Position numbers and translations under genes: made by a program. Positions 12,370 through 25,349 of a stretch of 50,179 bases of DNA are shown one piece after another. Numbering within the stretch: the stretch's first letter is position 1; each line of letters opens with the position of its first letter. This DNA comes from Pelargonium nanum (lineage: Eukaryota > Streptophyta > Magnoliopsida > Geraniales > Geraniaceae): contig JAYMTF010000142.1 of NCBI GenBank assembly GCA_036897485.1, positions 1 to 50,179 on the forward strand. The letters are read 5' to 3'. Under the pieces are notes generated by a model. The model was not told the DNA's origin, ran no database searches, and worked only from the letters and a program-made list of their open reading frames with translations.

Positions 12370-15220
12370 AGTAAGTTCTAGATAAAAGGCAGGGATTCAC
12401 AAGGTATAAACTTAGAGATTTACTATTTTATGACATCAGAGTGTGGGAGAGATGCTTATAATAGGTTTGCTAAAAAGTACGTAACTTTATAAGGTTTACT
12501 CGTCTTGAATCTTCGAGAGCTTTAGCCTTACAAAATCGACTTAAGTCTTTTTTAGATGAGAGTAGGACCTCTCAAAATCAAGGAAGTATTTTGGTATACA
12601 AAGATTTTTAGAATAAAAACGTGTTAAATTCTTTTAGATATAAGCAGGAGTTCTCCTAAAGTAGAAAAAGTATGGTTGGATTTTCCCTAATATAAAGTAA
12701 TAGCTTTAACTTCATTATATGTTATTAAAAAACTTTGATAGATAAAATCTTAAAATTCCTAAAGAAGAGGATCCCAGTGGTTATAAAGGGGTAACCTCAA
12801 ACTATACCTTTCTAGAAAAGCTTTGAATAAAGTAGAATAGAATTCCGTTAGAGCAACTTCTCTAAATTGAAGTTATTAAATCACTTATATAGAAAGAATC
12901 CTTATCGCATGTAATGATAAATAATTATGCCTGGCCAAGCAAAAGCTTTTGAAGTCTCGTAGAAAGTAATACCTGCATCACACAAAAAAAGAGTGGAATG
13001 CTTTATTATAGAGACTGAAGGAAAAGATTAATGAGTCCCTTTGGATTATTACTTATTCCTTTTTTACACTTATGTGAAGAGTAGGAGCTTTTCTTTATAG
13101 TTATAGATTATGAAAGTCGGGTCCCCTAATAACGTAGCTATATTCTAGTAGGTTTGTACTCAGGACTTAGTGATTCTAATTCTTTAATAAAGAGGCTTTG
13201 TCTTATATCCTCAAGCAGGAATCCCGTAACTGGCTTTCACTTAGTTTTTGCTGCGAATATACCGGGGTCTTTTTAATTCCAAGAGTTAACCGCTTTAAGG
13301 AGAGTGCTGGTATAGAGGTCTAAATTTCTTTTTTGAACCCTTTTGTTTGTTAACCCGTTTCTTGAAGATTCTTGCCTTATAAACGTCTACTTACTAAAGG
13401 ACCTCCCTTGATGGGAATACCGGGTTTATTTAAAGGGCATAAGCTATATATCTAGCTTCAGTAAGCAAGGAATACTCTATTGTAAAGATTGTAAAGTGTA
13501 ACTGCTCCTTATATACAATAAATATTGTGTTGTTTATTGACTACTGTTCCAAGATACATAACAAATTCCTTATGACTTAAGTGTTAAGATCCTGAGAATC
13601 ACAACAACCAGTGTATTGGTTTTTACTTCGTAATGGGGACTAATTAAGGCAGGGAATAATACTTATAGGTAAAGAGGGCAGCTGCTTATTATTAATTATA
13701 TAGATATACAGAAGTAAACGCTTTCTTAGAACGGATTAGTATCTTGTCGGAACAAGTAAGGTGGCAGTTATTTAATCTCATAGCTAGTCTAGAGTAGGAA
13801 ATTTATGTATATAATATTATACAAGTTCTTCCTATTCCTTTTATTCGTAGGAGCTCCTTGTACTGGCATAAGTACTAAATAATAAGATAGGTTGACCCGG
13901 ACAGTAGATTGATCCAGTTTCTATTAACCGGTAGTTATTAACTAAAAAGTATCATTTGAACCAACAAATTACACCGAGTTACAATCCCCTAACAAAGGAA
14001 AACGGAGCGCCCTTCAAAGATTATTTATATATTATCCTTCTTATTTTGGAAATAAACTTTACAAAGACGTCTCTGGGGCTGCTACGTAATACCAGAGGGG
14101 CTCGTCACAAAGCAAGGGAACGGAACTCCTATTAAAAGAAAGCCTAACACTTGTTGGGATTTAGTATATACTAAAATTCTATTCTCTATCATTACCCTTT
14201 AATACTAGCCAGCAAATTCTTCAGGCGTAAAGCGCGGCACTCCTTTCGCGGAATTTCTTATGTTCATGCTCTTTTTAACAAAAGGTTGTTGAGAAAAGGA
14301 TACTGTGCTTATATTTCCTCTCTTCCTAGTGTAAAGGGGTTTTAAGGGGATATCAAATCTATACATGTTTATACATCAATAGTCTTGCATTCTTATGGAA
14401 AACTTACCTTTCATTTTACTGAGAATGACTTTATAAAGCAGCGATAAAAAAACCTAGAATCCCGAACCGAAACTATAGAATATCCGGGACTTACAAAAAT
14501 CTCTTAGCTTTGTTTCTTTATACCACGGGTAATACTGCACCCTACTGAAGAGAGCCCGCCCCGCTTTGAAAAACTAGACTAACTTTACAAGATTGGATTG
14601 CCTTGTCAAACTAAGTTCTTTATGAACTATGAATTTATCCTTAATTTTGAATCCCTTGGGTATATAATTATAGTTTACTCGTGTTAGGTAAGATACATAA
14701 GTACTAAAGCTCAATCCAATACCAGCTCTAAAGGTATAAGGCTTGCTTTATTTGAAAAACTAAGAGTTATTTTCCAGTCCGAGACTAAAAAGGGTTATTA
14801 GTCCTGATTGTATTGAAAGCTTTATCCTAAGCAATTTAGATTTGTTAAAAATTTTTAGGGGGTTCACAAAAACATTAAGAGTATAACTTAGTCTCTAATT
14901 AAGCTGGGTTTCCTAACTTTTCTTAAAAGGAGCACTTAGTCCCTAAATTGAAGTTGGTTGTTAGTCACAGGGTTCTTTAGTTAGTAGGTACTCAAAAAAG
15001 GCCCGGGGATAGATAAGGACTTTTTATAAGTATTTGGTTTATAATTTTTATAATTATAGGAGAACTCGGTTTTGTATACCCGCGCTAAGGATAAGTTACT
15101 CTCAGTTTCTATTGGTTGTGTTTAGGTTTCTGTTCCTATATTATGTATCTATAGGGTTGGTTCTTCTTCTGTCTTGCTAAGTCAAAAGAATTCTAGTTAA
15201 GAGTTCCTAGCAGGGTTTCC
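12370..15220. other. gene-free AT-rich spacer
   Basis: No gene was seen. A minus-strand frame at 12160-12369 just before it is not distinguishable from chance. Palindromic motifs occur throughout (near 12765, 13120, 13400 and 13855). The stretch 14540-14580 is locally GC-rich (GAGCCCGCCCCGC) without a recognisable RNA fold. Confidence 0.45.
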
Positions 15221-15228
15221 GTGTTATC

Positions 15229-15426
15229 CTAGTAGCTCCAAATTCTGCGTCCTTGTAAGAAGTAATGCTTTCGGGCGCATAGTATAAATAGGCAATCTAG
15301 AGACGTTACGTGTGCCACTGGGAGATAGGAGATTTTAAAACTAAAAATGGATATAAGTTTACAGCGCTGTTTTTGGAAGTCAAAGTTCCCCTGTTGTATA
15401 AATTGGGGGTTAAAACTAAGAGGCAA
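15229..15426 (-). CDS. open frame of 65 codons, unknown
   Basis: A minus-strand frame whose N-terminus (PLSFNPQFIQQGNFDFQKQR) is protein-like and is followed by a hydrophobic stretch and four cysteines in all. The start is non-ATG. There are no strong background palindromes inside. No family was recognised and it is too short to be significant. It is listed only because its base pattern differs mildly from the spacer. Confidence 0.15.
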   Translation of the reverse strand: MPLSFNPQFIQQGNFDFQKQRCKLISIFSFKISYLPVAHVTSLDCLFILCARKHYFLQGRRIWSY

Positions 15427-15429
15427 GTA

Positions 15430-18400
15430 ATTTTAAAGAAATTTTATTAGATAAAGCAGTCCCATAGTTATAGAGCTAAGCTTCTGTTATTTTTAGTTTT
15501 TTAATTAATAAACTGCTTCCTTGAATTACTTTTAGTGTTAGTAGACAAACCCGTTTCTTGGTAGGAGCTTAGTTAGATTGGTAATTTTATTCTTAAAGGA
15601 TCCCGAAAAAGATTTAGCAATAAAGAAGTTTTTGGGCTTAGGCGCTAATTCAGTAAACGAAGCAGTTTAATCTCCTGCGTTATTATGTTCTACTAAAAGT
15701 AAGAAAAGTTAGGTGCAAGCAAATGGAACCTCTCTTTACGAGTATCTGGGAGTCCGTCTATACCTTTTTTAATCGAAAACTCTACTATCTACTTAGAATT
15801 CCTAGCACTGGCCGAGAACAACTCAAGTTTAAGTGTCTTAAAAAAAGAGTATCCTGTAAGCTTTTTTGATCAATGAAAAAATGAAGTTCCAAAAGCGGAA
15901 ATCCAGAGTATAGGCAGTTTTTTTGTACTAAATAACATTCGCAGGAGGTTCAGCAGTTAATGTTAAATCTTGTGATTGTAAGTAAGTAAAATAAATTAAA
16001 TTTGGATACTCCTATAAATATAGAAAACTGTCCCAATTTCCTGTTTTCAGTTCCTTCACTTCCTGGCAAGGACTTGTTAACAAAAGACAAATCCAAGAAA
16101 TAGGGGGAGAGCCTATAAGCTATTGCAAGCTCCTATCCTATATATAAAAGGAATGCATAGGTTATAACCTCTTGGGTCTTCTAGGGGTTCCTGGTAGAGA
16201 CAATATTTTAGTTGAAAGCGAGGGGATTCTTATAGGGATAAGTTGAAAGAAAATCCTATATTAGATATAACCGGGGTGTGCTAAATACATACTAGAGGAA
16301 CTTTTAGTAATCATAGCAAAGAGCTAAATGCAATTAAAGGCTTATCTAAATCCGAATTCAATATTTGAGTTTTGCATGAGAAGTGAGACTCCTAGCTCAG
16401 CTCAGAGTTATAGAATATAAATATAATAGGGGTATCCAATACGACCGTAAAAAGAAGAGGAAATTGGTATTAAGTTTTTTTGTAGTAAAAGTATTTGTGT
16501 TATTCCTTTAGGCAATTAGGTGAGGCCCAGCCATAGAGTTCCCTTTTAGATATTTCGCAATAGAGTCAGGTGCTAATAATTATTAGAGCTCTTGTAAAAG
16601 CTTATATCTAATTATTCCCAGGTAGGGCTTTATTTTGGTTTCAACCTTGTGTAGTCAATTAAAAGTTACTGGCTAGTGATAGATTGTATACCTACCTCGC
16701 AGCAAAGGGATACTCCCGCGAGAGTTCTCCCGTTTTTATTATATGAAGTTCTGAAACAGTTTTACGGTATCTCCTAGAGTAAGGAAATTTAGTTGACTGG
16801 CATAATTAATTGCTAGTTTTTGTTTGCCAAAAGAATACGGGATCAGAACTGCTAAAGGAAGCACTTTGCTTTCTTTTATAATAAAAGTTCTTATATTAAA
16901 CTTCTGTTTCGGAATTCCTACAAAAACGAGGCACTTTGCTAGTAATTTATGTATAGAAAAGCTCTAGCTATTTATATGAATACGAAGTTACTCTTCATCC
17001 TCGGAAAGCTTTTTGACCCGCAGGATCCTTAATTTTTTTAAGTGTTACATATACGGGAGTTTCCTTTTGGTAACAAGTCTAGGGCTTCTGAGCTAACAAA
17101 AACAAGCTCCTTTGTAAACAGACTCAAATCCCATTAAACCCGGACTTCTTGCCCACTTTTCTTCTTAAGATTCCCAAGCTTTTATCGAGAGTGTAGAGTC
17201 TTCCCTAGAACTAAAATAAACGGAAGGAAACCCACTATAGTTTTACTCTTGTATGACCGTTTTCGCGAGCTTTAGGCCCTTGTTGATAGCATTCGAAGCT
17301 TTTTTAATTTAATTTTTTTCTACATTTTGCAAATTTTTGATGTTATATCGCTCTTTGAAATTAAAGGCTAACTACGAGTAAGGACTTTTGGACTCCGTTT
17401 TAGTACTCTTTCTCCGTTCTGCAGCTTCCGGGTTTAGCCGATCTTCCCGCGGCTCTGACTGAGTTCTCCTTATTTGTTTTCATTTTTGTTAAAGAGCGCT
17501 TTGACCTCCAATACTTAATATTATATAAAGTATAACTCGTATACCCTTCTAGAAAGGAATTAACCTACACCAGAATTCCCAGTCAAACTCTATTTCTAGT
17601 TCTTCAAAACAAGGCAACTACAAGCTAATCTTAACCGGGGGCTAAGTTTGGTATTATTTAGGCTCTCTATATTCATTCGTATTAGGAAAACTCTGGCTTA
17701 GAGCAACTTGAGGAAAAAACGCAATTTGTCTATGGAATCCTTAGTTTCTCTCTTTTTCTTTTGTGAGCCAATATATATTCCAGATTAACGACACTACAAA
17801 TTAGCAAAAACTATCTATCCTAGTAAAACTCTGGCTAAGCTAATCATATAAAACCCTCTAATGGGGCCAGAGACCCTTATACTACTAACCGGTTTTACTT
17901 AGAGGATTCTAGAGTCGGATATAAAATAAGAAAGATCGAGATAAATAAGTCCCTTTGGAACAAAAATTATTATAAAAGTAAATTCCGCAAAAGCAAAGGC
18001 ACGGGAGTGTATATACAAGAAGGGGTATGTTGCTACTTTATCCACTAGTTTGAAGTGAGAACTGATCCTAGATCAAAGAACTTAGAAGTTAGGTACTTGC
18101 TAGTTTACAATATAGAGATTCAGAATAAGCAATCTTCAGTCTAAAAGGGACTGACCTTATGTAATTTAACTTTGGCTTCTTTCATTGAAAGTTTTAGAAT
18201 TGGTTATAAGTATGCAAAGTATAAAATTTACTTTCATATATGGCTAGCATCAAGCGCCCTAACAACAACAAAATCAACTAATTGAGGAATTCTTTTGTTT
18301 AGTAGAGTCCTGAAAAGGGAATCCATGTAGGAAATTTACCATTTAGCTAATAAAATTAAAGGTAGTATTCCTCCAAAAAATATAGGATTTACTGATAACT

Positions 18401-20300
18401 GGTACAAAACAATTAACCAATTTCCATACTAGAAGACTCGCATTTATATAACACTAGTTAGCTGAGCCAAATACAGATTGCCCTAGTGATTCCTACTTCG
18501 TAATTTATACTAATAAAGAATTACTAGGATTTAGTCTACAATAATACCCGTTTTTAAGTACTCGGCTTTACTGTATATCTACATAGCTAGTTATACACTT
18601 GAAAATTTATTACACATTGGCGGTATATCAGTTTGCTGAAGTTTGGTACAAAAAAAGTTGTTGTATGTAATGGGTCTGTGTCACTCTTCATTTAGAAGGA
18701 ATGCCGGAAGTTTTCAGAGGTCTATTTACAGCTCCAAAACATACAAATTTAAGCTCGAGTTTTTGCTGCGAAAAGGCGTATAATTGAAGCCCCCTTCTTT
18801 GATTCATGAGGAATCCAGAAGTCCAGTAAGAATTAAGTGTTTACTTATTTCTTTTGTTTCGTTGGCGCTGCTCTACTATAGGAGCTCACACAAGAAAAAC
18901 TTTCTGCAGCTTAGCTTAACAGATTGCACTTTAAGCTACTCCTAGTTATTTTAAGACATTTCCAAATTTAGTACTACTCATAAGCTGGAAACACGTCAGT
19001 ATACCACAAAGAATCTTGAGGCTTTCAGTTCACTTTGAATAAGATTCAAGGCAAGGGGCGGTTAAAAGGATATAATAGGAAATTCCGTAGTACAATCTTT
19101 ATGGTTGTTAACAAGCCACCTCTGTTCGGGAAAATCCCAGTTAAAGACTAACTTTCTTTAGAGATTGTTAGGGGTAGCCATACCGGGTCAAAATAGATTT
19201 TATATTTCAATGTGAGAGCACTACTACGACGAACTTAGGTTCCAATATGCCTTATTCTCATGTCTCATGGGAGAACAATTATAATCAAATCGCGTAAACT
19301 ATACGAATATCCTAACTTAATTGAGGACTTTACCGAGGAATAAGAGTTTAATTCTACTATATAAGTTCAAGACATATATAATTATTAATACCGACTATAT
19401 GTCCTGTTTAGTTAGTGCGCTATAACGACGTTTAGTAACTTTTGAAAGGTATTCTTCCGGCAAAAAGGAGTTCTCCTTTCATCAAGTCGGTCATAAAGCT
19501 TTCCGTAGTATAAAAAGGGTCCCTATAACTCTAGGAGAGACCCGTGGATACTAAGAGCTTGGGAGCTTAATTATTGCTTAATGACGGCTCGTGGGATTTT
19601 GTTACTCGTTACCATATTATACAAAAAAGTTAGAGATTAAACTTTATTAAACCTTAAAGACTTGATAAATTTAACTTCCTGTAAAAGGATCAGTACAAGT
19701 TATTTTGTCGTTGACACTACTCCGATCTCGTGAAAAGTTAATTATACTAAGAAAGAAATGCTTATTTAGGTCTCTTTTGAATATATTACTTGTGCAAGTC
19801 TCTTTCATAACTAAGTACCTGTCTTATATCTCATCTCCACTTGTATTAAAAGCCTTTTAAAAGGAATTCATCTAAGTTTTTGAGGTGCCTAAAGGTTGTA
19901 AGACATAAAGGTCTGAATAGAGTATCTTAAATAAACATCAGTATAGTAATACTTGCTTAGCACAGTTATTTCCGGGATATGCCTTACTTAAGGGGGTCCT
20001 TACTTATTGAGAAATTTGTTTCTATTTCAAAAGTACTGGAACCTTTGGTAGTAGATCAGTGTAGTATTAAAGAAGGATAGCCGCAAAAATGAGTATAACA
20101 GTAAGGTAACTAGTGGGATTGAAACCTTTTCTCATAGGGTACTCTATCTTTTATTAAATACCATTAGATTACAGATACATAACAATATAGTTTTAGTAAA
20201 CTACAATACCAACACAGCTTCAATTTTGAGTAAGTCAACTGAGATTAACACTTTATGTTTCTTTAGATTTAGTACATACCGGATTCTATATCTTTTGAAG
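15430..20300. other. long gene-free spacer with two base-pattern islands
   Basis: No frame of note occurs over almost 5 kb. Two stretches differ from background. About 17240-17520 is richer in CG/GC steps (CTGCAGCTTCCGGG, CCCGCGGCTC). About 18600-18930 is rich in TG/CA and short of palindromes, and one frame there contains PEVFRGLFTAPKHTN-like text but soon stops. A TAGCTCAG phrase at about 16394 lacks other tRNA parts. Neither island could be named. Confidence 0.4.
19464..19479. repeat. perfect palindrome, 7-bp stem and 2-nt loop
   Basis: AAAGGAG-TT-CTCCTTT. It shows the fullest form of the window-wide motif: A-run, GG, short loop, CC, T-run. Confidence 0.6.
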
Positions 20301-20308
20301 GGGCTCTC

Positions 20309-20518
20309 TTAATCATTTTTAGAAAAAGTACTAAGAACTAGGGTTGACCTTCCCCTTTTTACTCTATACTGATAAACCAAATTACTTGCGTAACTAAGAA
20401 ATTCTATTCTTTTACTAAACTCAGGTTTTGTTCTATAACTCTTTGGTCTGTCAAATGCCAAACAATAAAGGGTTCCTGTGACTTTTACCAAGTCAGTAGC
20501 TTTTTTTTTAATAAGCAA
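20309..20518 (-). CDS. open frame of 69 codons, basic, unknown
   Basis: A minus-strand frame opening at TTG. The product is basic and fairly balanced: KKKATDLVKVTGTLYCLAF, then a stretch rich in Arg/Lys/Ser, ending in STFSKND. It looks more protein-like than most frames here. No helix-turn-helix, zinc site or membrane segment is evident. It lies 220 bases from the Phe-like tRNA remnant, which is on the same strand and further downstream in plus coordinates. No family was recognised; chance remains possible. Confidence 0.25.
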   Translation of the reverse strand: MLIKKKATDLVKVTGTLYCLAFDRPKSYRTKPEFSKRIEFLSYASNLVYQYRVKRGRSTLVLSTFSKND

Positions 20519-20739
20519 AGTTAAGGGATTGGATTCGGATTTCCCTTTCTTATAAGGGACCTATTATGGGGACTTGTAAGATATATCATTATAAGATACT
20601 ATCTTTAGCTGCACTCTATTAAAGGAAGCTACAAAGCAACCCAAACTAAGCAAAGGAAATTAGTACTAAAGCTAAAGGGTTTGTTTAGACAGGGGATTCA
20701 CTCTAGTCAACGAACTGGGAACCCTTTTAAATATAAAAA

Positions 20740-20815
20740 GGGAACTAAGCGGATTCGAACCGATGACATTATTCTTCATTTTAATCTGATTGAATTTTGC
20801 TAAAAATCTCATGGA
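20740..20815 (-). tRNA. tRNA-like remnant, Phe-like
   Basis: Read on the minus strand, the stretch ends GTCATCGG-TTCGAAT-CCGCTTAGTTCCC. This has a good T-loop, three T-stem pairs and an acceptor-like end. Upstream, ATTA...TAAT can pair around a loop containing TGAAGA, which would place a GAA (Phe) anticodon, although the loop is too long. No D-arm or 5' acceptor strand matching AGTTCCC is found. The 3' half of a tRNA is clear, but the 5' half is lost or unrecognisable. Confidence 0.4.
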
Positions 20816-20829
20816 TAATAAATATTCCT

Positions 20830-22150
20830 TCTTGTCAGATCGTATAGGATATAGAATATTTCTATTTAAGTGATTCTAATATCCAAAACTCTTTATTATT
20901 CGGGAAGTATATATCGCGGAAAAAAGCTTTCCTGGAATTGAAGTAAGGGGTATCCCCCTCAATTTAAAGCTCTATCTATGACAGCATATTTTGACAAACA
21001 AAAGAGTCCCCTTTTTAGTATTATAGGACAATCCTCTTTTATATTAGACCCATAATTTATGAGAATATGAACGGTCTGAGTTGGCTAATCCTGTACTACT
21101 AATTTAACCCGGTTTTGGAGTATTCTGTATTCTTTAGTATTCGACTCTGTAAATGATTCCCTCAATTTTACAACACAACAAGTATCCCTTGCCTGTATAT
21201 TATAAAACTAACACACATTAGAATTGAGCCAACCTGCGCATTTCTCCACAACGCTGAACAAAGATAGGCTTTTTTCTAAAAAGTTTAAGGATAATAGATA
21301 TTCTTTCACAGAGCGTACTTGGCCTTATGGGCTCTGGTCCTATTATATTTTGTTATTTGTTGTATCATTTGATTGAACAAAGTTCCTTGAAGGTAGTATG
21401 AAATAAAATAGGGGATGGTAAATCTAGATTAACGCATAAGTTATAATCTTTCTTTGATATTAGCGGCCTTTTCAGAAGTTTTGTTCTCTAGATTTTCCAC
21501 TTTTACTAGCAATTTCACATCTATATCCTATGTGGTTCAGCCAGCGATCTTGTTTCAGCTGCCCGAATTATACCATATAAAGTACGAAAAACTAATTAAT
21601 AAACTCGTATAAAAATAAAAAGTAAATAACTCTTTTCTATAAGCCAAAAACCCTATAGCTCTGTTTCTCTATTAATTAGTCTCTCTCATTAATAAAGAAA
21701 TTCCTAATACATAAACTTGAGTATAAAAACTTTATAAAAGTACTTACCTATTAAAAGAAGAAGTACTGTCTTCTAAGTAAAGAAGCTGAATATTCTTAAT
21801 AGAAACTTCCCTTACAGAAACAACCGAAGCCTCGTCTATTTATTCCCTTTAAGATGCTCGGCTGGAAACTCCCAAGAAAAAACCTCTTACAATTAACCTA
21901 AGCAAACTGCACCTTAACTATTAAGTAGGGTAGGTAGGGGAATATTAAAGCGAGCCTTAGGTTTACTTAGATTATTAGGCTAACTATACCTTTACAAGAA
22001 CTAAATACATTAAAAAAACGAGTATGGGACTCTAAAGTTAGAACTAGATTTTTCTATTTTATCAATTTATCTTCTTTCTTACTCTCTTCTTTTATTATTT
22101 TAGTAAACCTTGCCGTAAAAGACAATATGCTATCCCTCCACTGTATAAAA
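20830..22150. other. AT-rich spacer
   Basis: No gene was seen apart from short hairpins. Base pattern as elsewhere, with a particularly A+T-rich stretch at 21580-21760. Confidence 0.5.
20946..20958. repeat. short hairpin GGGG-TAT-CCCC
   Basis: A member of the palindrome class. The stem is four G-C pairs (five with a flanking A-T that needs one extra C). A second one, AGGA-CAA-TCCT, lies at 21025-21035. Confidence 0.5.
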
Positions 22151-22177
22151 CTTACCACAAAAATCCCAGTATTGAAC

Positions 22178-22230
22178 CAATTTGAACCCTTGCATGCTGG
22201 TTACATTAACATGTGCTTTACCACTTATTT
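22178..22230 (-). tRNA. tRNA-like remnant, Thr(UGU)-like
   Basis: On the minus strand AAGTGGTAAAGCA matches a tRNA D-arm, AATGTAA matches an anticodon loop with UGU, ACCAG forms the 3' side of the anticodon stem, and AAGGGTTCAAAT is a standard T-arm 5' half. The 5' side of the anticodon stem (CATGT) pairs imperfectly with ACCAG. The 3' side of the T-stem (TGGTT) does not pair with AAGGG. The order and spacing of all parts are those of a tRNA, so descent from one is likely. As written it would not fold properly. Confidence 0.45.
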
Positions 22231-22239
22231 AAATAATCT

Positions 22240-25100
22240 ATAAAACTGCCCACTATACTTATCTGGTATACCAGATTTCCTATTTCTATATAGGATAAAA
22301 AGTAAGCACTCAAAAATTAATCAAAGTTCTAAACGATAGCTATACCACCGAACCCCTTTTTGAAACTACTTTTACTATTTGACCTCGATTTTTGGGTAAT
22401 ACTTGATATCTGGCACTCTTGATTGACAAAAAAAAGTATGTAATAAATTTATTAAAAGGTGTCATGTGATAGCAGCCTATCCTAATTCCCAGCTCGTTTT
22501 TATAAAATACTTGTAGGACGGCCCCTTTTATTAAACTAGTAAGGATCGGGCTCTTTTTAGTTATATGTCAGCTACAGGATTCAACAACGAAGCTATAAAA
22601 CTTAGCTATTGAGGTCAAGCTCGTTAGCGCGGACTACTTTTAAAGTCTTAGTAGTCATATTTATCTATAAGGTATTTCTTTAATGTAAATTGTTCGTGAA
22701 AATATCTAGTTAAATAAACCCCCTTTCGTTCTAAAACTCCTTATAGGGAATGCAAAACCAAAGGGTATTTGAGAAGACTTCTATATTGGGAATAGTTCTA
22801 AGATTAAGTAATTTATAAAATGTAAAAAAAGTATTAAGGTTGATTGTACCTGAGCTCTCTCTCTTCCTACCTTACTTTATTAAGGAAACCCTAACCTGAA
22901 AGGAAACTTTGAAAGCAATCATCCGGGTTTCTACAGCTCAGGTCTGTAGGAAAAGTAAGGATTTTCCTTTCTATATACTTTCTTTGAAGTTGCTTTTCCT
23001 CTTGTCACTCGCTTTATAACGAGGAGTTAAAGGCTTCCAATCTATTTAGTGTGGTCAAAAGACATGATATAGACAGGCGCGAGGATTAACTAGCTATCTT
23101 CACTTTCCTACCCTAGAGCAACCGGAGTCCTATGAAATTTTATACAGACCGGATCCTCCTTTTAATACATCTTTTGAATATTGAGGAACCTCATATTTTT
23201 AGGATTTAATAAACTTTAATTTACAAGTAAAAAGCACAAATAACTATGAATTCGTTGTAAAAATACCTGAGAAAAAGCTTCCTTAAATTTAGACTAGTTA
23301 TATCAAAAATCCAGAATTTAATCGAAGTGGACACAACGAGTCAAGCACCTATCCTATGTAAATTAAGTAATCTTAACTAAGTAAGTAAAGGGTTTTAATT
23401 CTAGTTACTCATTGGAGAGGCCCGTTTCTTCTTACTTTTTGTACTCCGAGTAAGAACCAAGTCATATCTTACGTTGATACCCGCGTTAACCGCTCGAGGG
23501 TTATGTAAAAACGGGAACCTACACGTCGAATTTAGCTTAATCAAAGTTCAAACGAAAGCTTATTGTTAGTAATTTCGTGGGTTATAATTGTTTCCTTATG
23601 TCTATAGAATCCATTCCTAATATATCCGCGAGATATGCAATTGAATTTTTATACAAATGTATCGTATAACACACAATAAGACAACAACTATGTGCAGTTA
23701 ATGTCTAGTAAGTCAAAGAAGGACCACACAAGTAAGGGAAAAAAACTCCTATTTTGATTGAGTACTAAGAACTACTAATGTAAAAAGCAGGTTCCATTCT
23801 GTCAACGAAGCCTCCGGGTACTACATCTTTTCAGCTCTAGTTATGAAAAAGCCATTTAGCTAGAGAAAAGAAAGACTTGTTTTACTGCCCCAACAGTTTT
23901 TGTACTCTTTTTTCCACATAAATTAAAGAAAGCGCACCCTATATAGGACCGCGGCCTTCAATTAATATCTCTAGATTCAGCAAGATTCTGCTATAAACGT
24001 ATTATGTCATGGAATATCTTTATTTTAGGCTCTCACGAATTTAAAATTTAATAACTGTTCAACCTAACCCGGTTCATAAGAAATTTTACAACACAACCGA
24101 ACTTCTAAAATTTATAGCATCTAACTACATATCTAAACGGGTTTTTACTATTGTCTGGTAAATACAATTTTTATTATAACTTTAGAGCTGAGATGAATAG
24201 TTCCGAGGACAAAGAGTAGTGCGTATTTGATCGATAATGAGTTTACCTGGTTTAATTTGTACCTTAGAAATTGAGTATGTCAGATTTTTTGTTAAAATTA
24301 AGGGTTGACTATAGAAACAAAAAGTTAAATTGTGAAACTATAGTTATTACTTTAAAAGTTTTGGGGCAATATCGGACAATAAGCTAAAGGGGTTTTACCA
24401 ACAAACAAAGAAGATGAACGGGTTAGGAAGTCTTCTTTTTTAATAAGCCTTTCAATAGAAGAATAAAGGGGCATTCTTAAACAAATCATTAAGTATGGAT
24501 TCCTTGAAATGGAGTTTTTAAAATAGAAATAAAATACCCAAATATATGTAAAATTTTTTGTTCTTTATACTTTATTAACTTATTAAAAATTTAAATTTCC
24601 TCTTAATACGAAGTCCATAGGAGATTAATACTAGTATTATTGGACAGTTTGCCAGGTACGAGAATACAGTAAAAGTTAAAGTTATGATGTTCTTTTGATA
24701 TACCACTCTGTAGGGAAGAGTGTGTGTCTTTTATTTACGAGCCCTTTGAAAGAGTAATCTTATTTTTTTGAATACCGAGTATAAGGATTTTGTAGAGAAA
24801 CCAGAGAATTTTACTGGTAATTCTTATTATAAGTTAAATTGGTATCTAATTTGGATATTCAGAGTTAAGAGGTAATAAATAAAACATCTGAAATAAGGCA
24901 CCCTCTTAGCCCTAAACATACCGGGGAACCCCCATGAAGGTAAGAAACTTTCGTTTCGGAAAAGTATTTCATGGATATGAGGGATTTCCTCTTTTAGTTA
25001 TGAGTAATTCGTTATATAATTGCAGGATATTATGTAAGAGTCTATCTTATTTCCTTTGGTTTAAAAGTTATTCCCGAATATAGAGGCTTGCTGGGAGTAG
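22240..25100. other. AT-rich spacer with several hairpins
   Basis: No coding stretch was recognised. Perfect small hairpins lie at 23183-23192 (GAGG-AA-CCTC), 24923-24932 (GGGG-AA-CCCC) and 24980-24992 (GAGG-GATTT-CCTC). One copy of an exact 20-base repeat lies at 22988-23007. Confidence 0.5.
22988..23007 (+). repeat. 20-base exact direct repeat, copy 1
   Basis: AGTTGCTTTTCCTCTTGTCA is identical to 41624-41643 on the same strand. The bases on both sides differ after a few positions. Two 20-base exact matches in 50 kb are unlikely by chance, but the repeat is pyrimidine-rich and no function is apparent. Confidence 0.7.
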
Positions 25101-25108
25101 GATCTAAA

Positions 25109-25343
25109 ATGGAGTTGCCAGATTCTCTTTTTGCAGAAACTCCAGTCTTCGGATCAAAGAGGTTTGCCGATAGCGAGTTCGAGACCCGGTGAAATTATAA
25201 GTGCCCTGAATACCACCTTTTTAATTTTAAAAGAAATTCTAGTACAGGGTCCCCTTTTAGAAACGGAAGTCATAAGCGCTTTTGCTAGGTTCGTGTATAT
25301 ATTATGTGTTATACTATATTCAACTCATATTTATAGCTTTTAG
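25109..25343 (+). CDS. possible small gene in two overlapping frames, unknown
   Basis: An ATG at 25109 opens a 27-codon frame (MELPDSLFAETPVFGSKRF and on to FETR) ending at TGA, 25190-25192. A second frame, open from TTG at 25131 to 25343 (70 codons), continues with PGEIISALNTTFLILKEILV and ends in a hydrophobic tail. Together they would read as one acidic-to-hydrophobic protein if a shift occurred around 25185-25192. This could be a frameshift in a decayed gene, a programmed shift, an edited transcript or coincidence. The first frame also overlaps a T-arm-like GAGTTCGAGACCCGG at about 25174-25188. No family was recognised, but the base pattern is richer in TG/GC than the spacer. Confidence 0.25.
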
Positions 25344-25349
25344 ACTCTC

